In this document: piece by piece, positions 60,710 to 63,028 of the stretch
How the letters are laid out: every line of letters starts with the position of its first letter
How positions within the stretch are numbered: the stretch's first letter is position 1
NCBI GenBank assembly: GCA_964406005.1
Contig: CAYOPZ010000018.1
Location: 1 to 63,028, forward strand
DNA: 63,028 bases
From: CAYOPZ01 sp964406005
GTDB taxonomy: Bacteria > Bacteroidota > Bacteroidia > Bacteroidales > SM23-62
Direction: 5' to 3'
Notes under the pieces: model-generated
Told to the model about the DNA's origin: nothing
The model's database searches: none
Seen by the model: only the letters and a program-made list of their open reading frames with translations
Made by a program: the position numbers and the translations under genes

Positions 60710-62023
60710 GGGACACCCTGTATTACCTTGATATCAACTATCATTAATGCCATATAGCATTGTACAGCCTTTGGGCTGACCAATCGGCCAGGAAGAACGG
60801 TAGAGAAGCGGAGAGATAGTTATTTTCCAAATAGATTTTTCTCCTGCTCGATCTGTTCCCTCTCCCTTTGTATTTCAAGTTCTAACTGTTTTGTTGTAGG
60901 AAGATACAGCTGGTATTTGGAAGCAAAGATCTGCTTACTTTCATTTAGCAGGCTGTATTTTACGATGGTTTTGTTCTTTTCAGTGCACAAGATCAATCCT
61001 ATGGTGGGATTATCGCCCGGTTGTTTTAACTGATCCTCAAAAAACCGTACGTAAAAATCCATTTGACCGATATCTTGGGGTGTTAGTTTTTCTGTTTTTA
61101 ATTCGATAAGCAAAAAGCACTTGAGGATGCAGTTGTAGAATACCAAGTCAATATAAAAGTGATCATTGTCCGTTGTGATTCGATATTGACGATCGACAAA
61201 AGAAAATCCGTTTCCCAGCTCAAGTATGAATTGCTGCAACTTCCTGGTTAATGCCGATTCTAACCTGGATTCTGACAGGTTCTCACTCTCTTTTACATCC
61301 AGGAACTCCAGTACGAAAGGATCCTTGATGATGTTTCCAGACTGCATGACCTCGTTGCTCTTGTCGACGTCCAGCATAAGCTTTTTCACATCTTTACTCA
61401 CGTGTAATCGGTCGAAGTACAAAGAGTTAATTTGCCTTTCCAACTGCCTGGTGCTCCAGTTCCCGGTAATGGCTTCCTTCATATAGAACTCTCTGGAATT
61501 TTCTTTTTCAACCTTCATCAGCATCCGGTAATGGGTCCATGATAATTCGGAACGCACTGCGTTCCATTTTGGGAACTCCCTGTAAAACTGGCGCATGTAA
61601 CGAAGATTACGACTACTAAAGCTTTTACTATAAAGATCAGTTAGCCGGGTTGCCAATTCTTCCAGCAAGGCACTGCCATAATTTGCCCGGTCCTTACCCT
61701 TTTGCTCTTCTTCCACGATCTCCCTTCCAATATTCCAGTAGGCTCGCAGCATTTCAGTGTTAGCCGTACGGTAGACCTTATTTCGAGCTTCGTCAAGTAT
61801 CTTTTGGATTTTTTTCAGAAGCCGGCCGGTGTTCTGGGTTAAGTCCTTGTTCATGTCATGGCTTTAATTCTTACATGTATTAATTGCGTGCAGGTTGGCA
61901 TATCAGCCCTTTATGTTGGAATATTAAGTATACGGGACACCCGGAAACGTCAAGTTTGCAGTCCTATCTCACAGGTTAACAGGAATTAAAATAATTAGGC
62001 GGAAGAAAATGACGAAAACAGGA
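60694..62023. repeat. 16-base inverted repeats enclosing the DUF1016 gene
   Basis: TCCTGTTTTCGTCATT (60694-60709) and AATGACGAAAACAGGA (62008-62023) are exact inverted repeats on either side of the nuclease gene. They border the repeat fragments at both ends. No target-site duplication or transposase is seen, so calling the segment a mobile unit is inference. Confidence 0.6.
60820..61854 (-). CDS. DUF1016 (YhcG-type) PD-(D/E)XK nuclease-domain protein
   Basis: A 344-residue protein with the two DUF1016 domains. The N-terminal helical part has RAYWNIGREIVEEEQKGKDR, LYSKSFSSRNLRYMRQFY and LSWTHYRMLMKVEKENSREF. The C-terminal nuclease domain contains FYIDLVFYN and FLLIELKTEKLTPQDIGQM, with D and E-x-K at the expected spacing; both catalytic residues are present. 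The function of the family is not settled. Codon use is more AT-rich than its neighbours, and the gene lies in a repeat-rich island, so recent transfer is likely. The ATG at 61854 begins NKDLTQNTGRLLKKIQ, as in homologues. Confidence 0.9.
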   Translation of the reverse strand: MNKDLTQNTGRLLKKIQKILDEARNKVYRTANTEMLRAYWNIGREIVEEEQKGKDRANYGSALLEELATRLTDLYSKSFSSRNLRYMRQFYREFPKWNAVRSELSWTHYRMLMKVEKENSREFYMKEAITGNWSTRQLERQINSLYFDRLHVSKDVKKLMLDVDKSNEVMQSGNIIKDPFVLEFLDVKESENLSESRLESALTRKLQQFILELGNGFSFVDRQYRITTDNDHFYIDLVFYNCILKCFLLIELKTEKLTPQDIGQMDFYVRFFEDQLKQPGDNPTIGLILCTEKNKTIVKYSLLNESKQIFASKYQLYLPTTKQLELEIQREREQIEQEKNLFGK

Positions 62024-62103
62024 GATTTAATGATGCTCTTTATATCCGCTTCAAACTACAATTAGTGATCAGTACCAAATTTTAATGTTGCTCTTCACAA
62101 GAT
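62008..62103. repeat. Two right-half fragments of palindromic elements (copy 4)
   Basis: After the inverted repeat arm, bases 62022-62056 match 60618-60652 (right half of the type-2 element with its arm TTTATATCCGCTTCAAA) with two differences. Then 62074-62103 resembles the right half of type 1 (AATTTTAATGTTGCTCTTCACA). The left halves are found only upstream of the nuclease gene. Confidence 0.75.
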
Positions 62104-62677
62104 ATAATCCGGCACGGGAATAAAGGGAGGTTGTATTATTTGACGCGAGCACCGGGCAGAGTCTCGGTACTTTAGTCGAAAATTTGTCACAGTGCGAGGA
62201 GGGTATGACGTGCTTTTTGCTGTCATGGCACAAATTTTATTGAGTGCAGACGCAGTCACGGTACAAGTTTGATCGGAGGCAGGAAATTATCAAGGTGAAA
62301 AATTTCTATTGGGGGCAGATGTGTGAGTCCGGTACATTGTTGAATACTGGTCTTAGTAAGTAGCACAGAATCATGTAAAAAGTATGACAAAACAACTTAC
62401 CTTTATTGTTCGTGTTAGCAATTGTGTTTTATTCAAAATATCAATTATCAAATTATTAATGGGCCATTTAATAAATTCTGAGAACATGGTATTACAAGGG
62501 AAATCTGTGATTAGTTGATTATGTTTTGCGCTATATGATTAAATTAATCGCCAGTTTGAGTTTAAGAGGTATTGTGTCAACTACATTGTGAAACCTTGTT
62601 GCTAACAAGAATGTAACTGCAGTCGGTAAATTCTGGTTTGTCTTATATTTATATTTACAGGTATTATGTATAATCAA

Positions 62678-62852
62678 ATCCTGTGAAACCGCAGCCGGCA
62701 AATTTTGCTTCGCAAAACTTAATACTGTTTTTAGAGAAAGCAGATAGAAAGCCGCAGCTGGAAATCATAGATTTAAGGCTGCTCTTTACATTTGCCTTCT
62801 CAGCCATATAATTGCAGCTGAAATCATAGATTTAATGCAGCTCTTCACAGGC
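62678..62852. repeat. Composite palindromic repeat (copy 5) with nested elements
   Basis: The left side (62678-62723) equals 985-1030 exactly. A nested element follows at 62734-62801 with imperfect arms GAGAAAGCAG... and ...TTGCCTTCTC, related through G-T pairs. A third core (GCAGCTGAAATC...GATTTAATGCAGC) comes after it, and the outer arm TTCACAGG closes at 62844-62851. The whole forms a branched palindrome. Confidence 0.8.
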
Positions 62853-62893
62853 CCCGCTGATCATACCAACTAAAATGATTTAATACAATAAAA

Positions 62894-63028
62894 ATGAAGG
62901 ATAAGCATACGTTGAAAATAATCATGGTGGGGGCGGGAAATGTGGCATGGCACCTGGGACCCGCCCTGCAGGGAGCCGGCTGCGATGTCATCCAGGTATA
63001 CAGCCGCAGCATGGAATCTGCCGGCAGG
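62894..63028 (+). CDS. Rossmann-like DUF2520 domain protein, N-terminal part
   Basis: Forty-five codons before the window edge. The start KDKHTLKIIMVGAGNVAWHL, then GPALQGAGCDVIQVYSRS, is an NAD(P)-type Rossmann loop (GxGxxA) typical of Bacteroidota Rossmann-like/DUF2520 proteins. The reaction is unknown. The ATG at 62894 follows an A-rich leader soon after the repeat. Confidence 0.82.
   Translation, partial: MKDKHTLKIIMVGAGNVAWHLGPALQGAGCDVIQVYSRSMESAGR

Larger units (their letters stand above)
61855..62893. other. AT-rich intergenic island without convincing genes
   Basis: This stretch of about 1 kb between the DUF1016 gene and the DUF2520 gene holds repeat fragments (62008-62103 and 62678-62852) and otherwise no frame with a recognisable product. 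The part at 62104-62400 has several short frames, none with a family match that I can see. It may be decayed sequence of a former mobile or phage-like segment. Confidence 0.5.

Noticed and set aside
60694..62023. Classical insertion sequence around the DUF1016 gene
   Set aside because: No transposase, no target duplication seen, and the inverted repeats coincide with arms of the palindromic family.
62104..62400. Short open frames in the AT-rich gap, one giving a 30-odd residue hydrophobic peptide before a stop near 62271
   Set aside because: No start with a plausible leader, no family resemblance, and stops in all frames nearby.
1089..62551. GATTAAATTAATCG shared by 1093-1106 and about 62537-62550
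   Set aside because: Short AT-rich near-palindrome, expected by chance in intergenic DNA.
60549..62852. Reading the palindromes as integron attC sites with XerC as integrase
   Set aside because: The recombinase at 40126 is the housekeeping XerC; no integron integrase or cassette array is present and the conserved part is the core, not the outer boxes.

Overview
The window is chromosomal DNA from a member of the Bacteroidota, most likely the Bacteroidia. The signs are promoters of the TAnnTTTG type, the conserved rpsU-xerC-hpf-tRNA-tuf-tRNA-secE-nusG-rplKAJL-rpoBC block, a PorT-like barrel, a TamL-type lipoprotein barrel, CCC-motif, DUF3467 and DUF4199 proteins, and a class IIA aldolase. Pyruvate:ferredoxin oxidoreductase and an ETF:quinone oxidoreductase of the cytochrome-b/Fe-S type suggest an anaerobe or microaerophile that also runs an aconitase step. 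Codon use is moderately GC-rich and even across the window, except for an AT-rich island at about 60.6-62.9 kb.

Layout. 0-9 kb: end of nifJ, then ruvX-def, a dihydroorotate-dehydrogenase-like gene, comEC, the trkA-trkH potassium system, a Sua5/YciO protein and a rhomboid protease. 9-14.5 kb (minus strand): the ilvDBNC operon for branched-chain amino acids, headed by a short Ile/Val/Leu-rich leader peptide and a strong terminator that form a transcription attenuator. 14.5-17.4 kb: SRP RNA, a DUF4199 protein and two glycosyltransferases. 17.4-23.3 kb (minus): NUDIX, miaA, a pRiA4b-type protein, a LuxC-like acyl-CoA reductase, two small membrane proteins and aconitase. 23.4-28.2 kb: MacB-like permease, SiaC-like protein, gapA with an array of four equally spaced palindromes in its promoter/leader, an envelope protein, a 41-residue lipoprotein and a nitroreductase. 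28.3-39.7 kb: Omp85-family barrel, purL, PorT-like barrel, an RNA methyltransferase divergent from a TamL-like barrel, fbaA, a sodium symporter and a ComEA-like helix-hairpin-helix protein.

39.8-54.8 kb is the translation/transcription core, closed by a textbook intrinsic terminator. 54.8-60.5 kb is a fatty-acid or acyl-CoA oxidation operon: etfB, etfA, a membrane ETF:quinone oxidoreductase and an acyl-CoA dehydrogenase. Together they can pass acyl-CoA electrons to the quinone pool. The last 2.5 kb is an AT-rich accessory island with a DUF1016 (YhcG-type) nuclease gene. It is surrounded by nested and interrupted copies of a palindromic repeat family also found at 1 kb and 25.1 kb. The window ends in the start of a DUF2520 gene.

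The signals most worth a second look are the palindromic repeat family with its embedded nuclease gene, the exact 23-bp-period palindrome array before gapA, and the ilv attenuator with an almost leaderless leader peptide.
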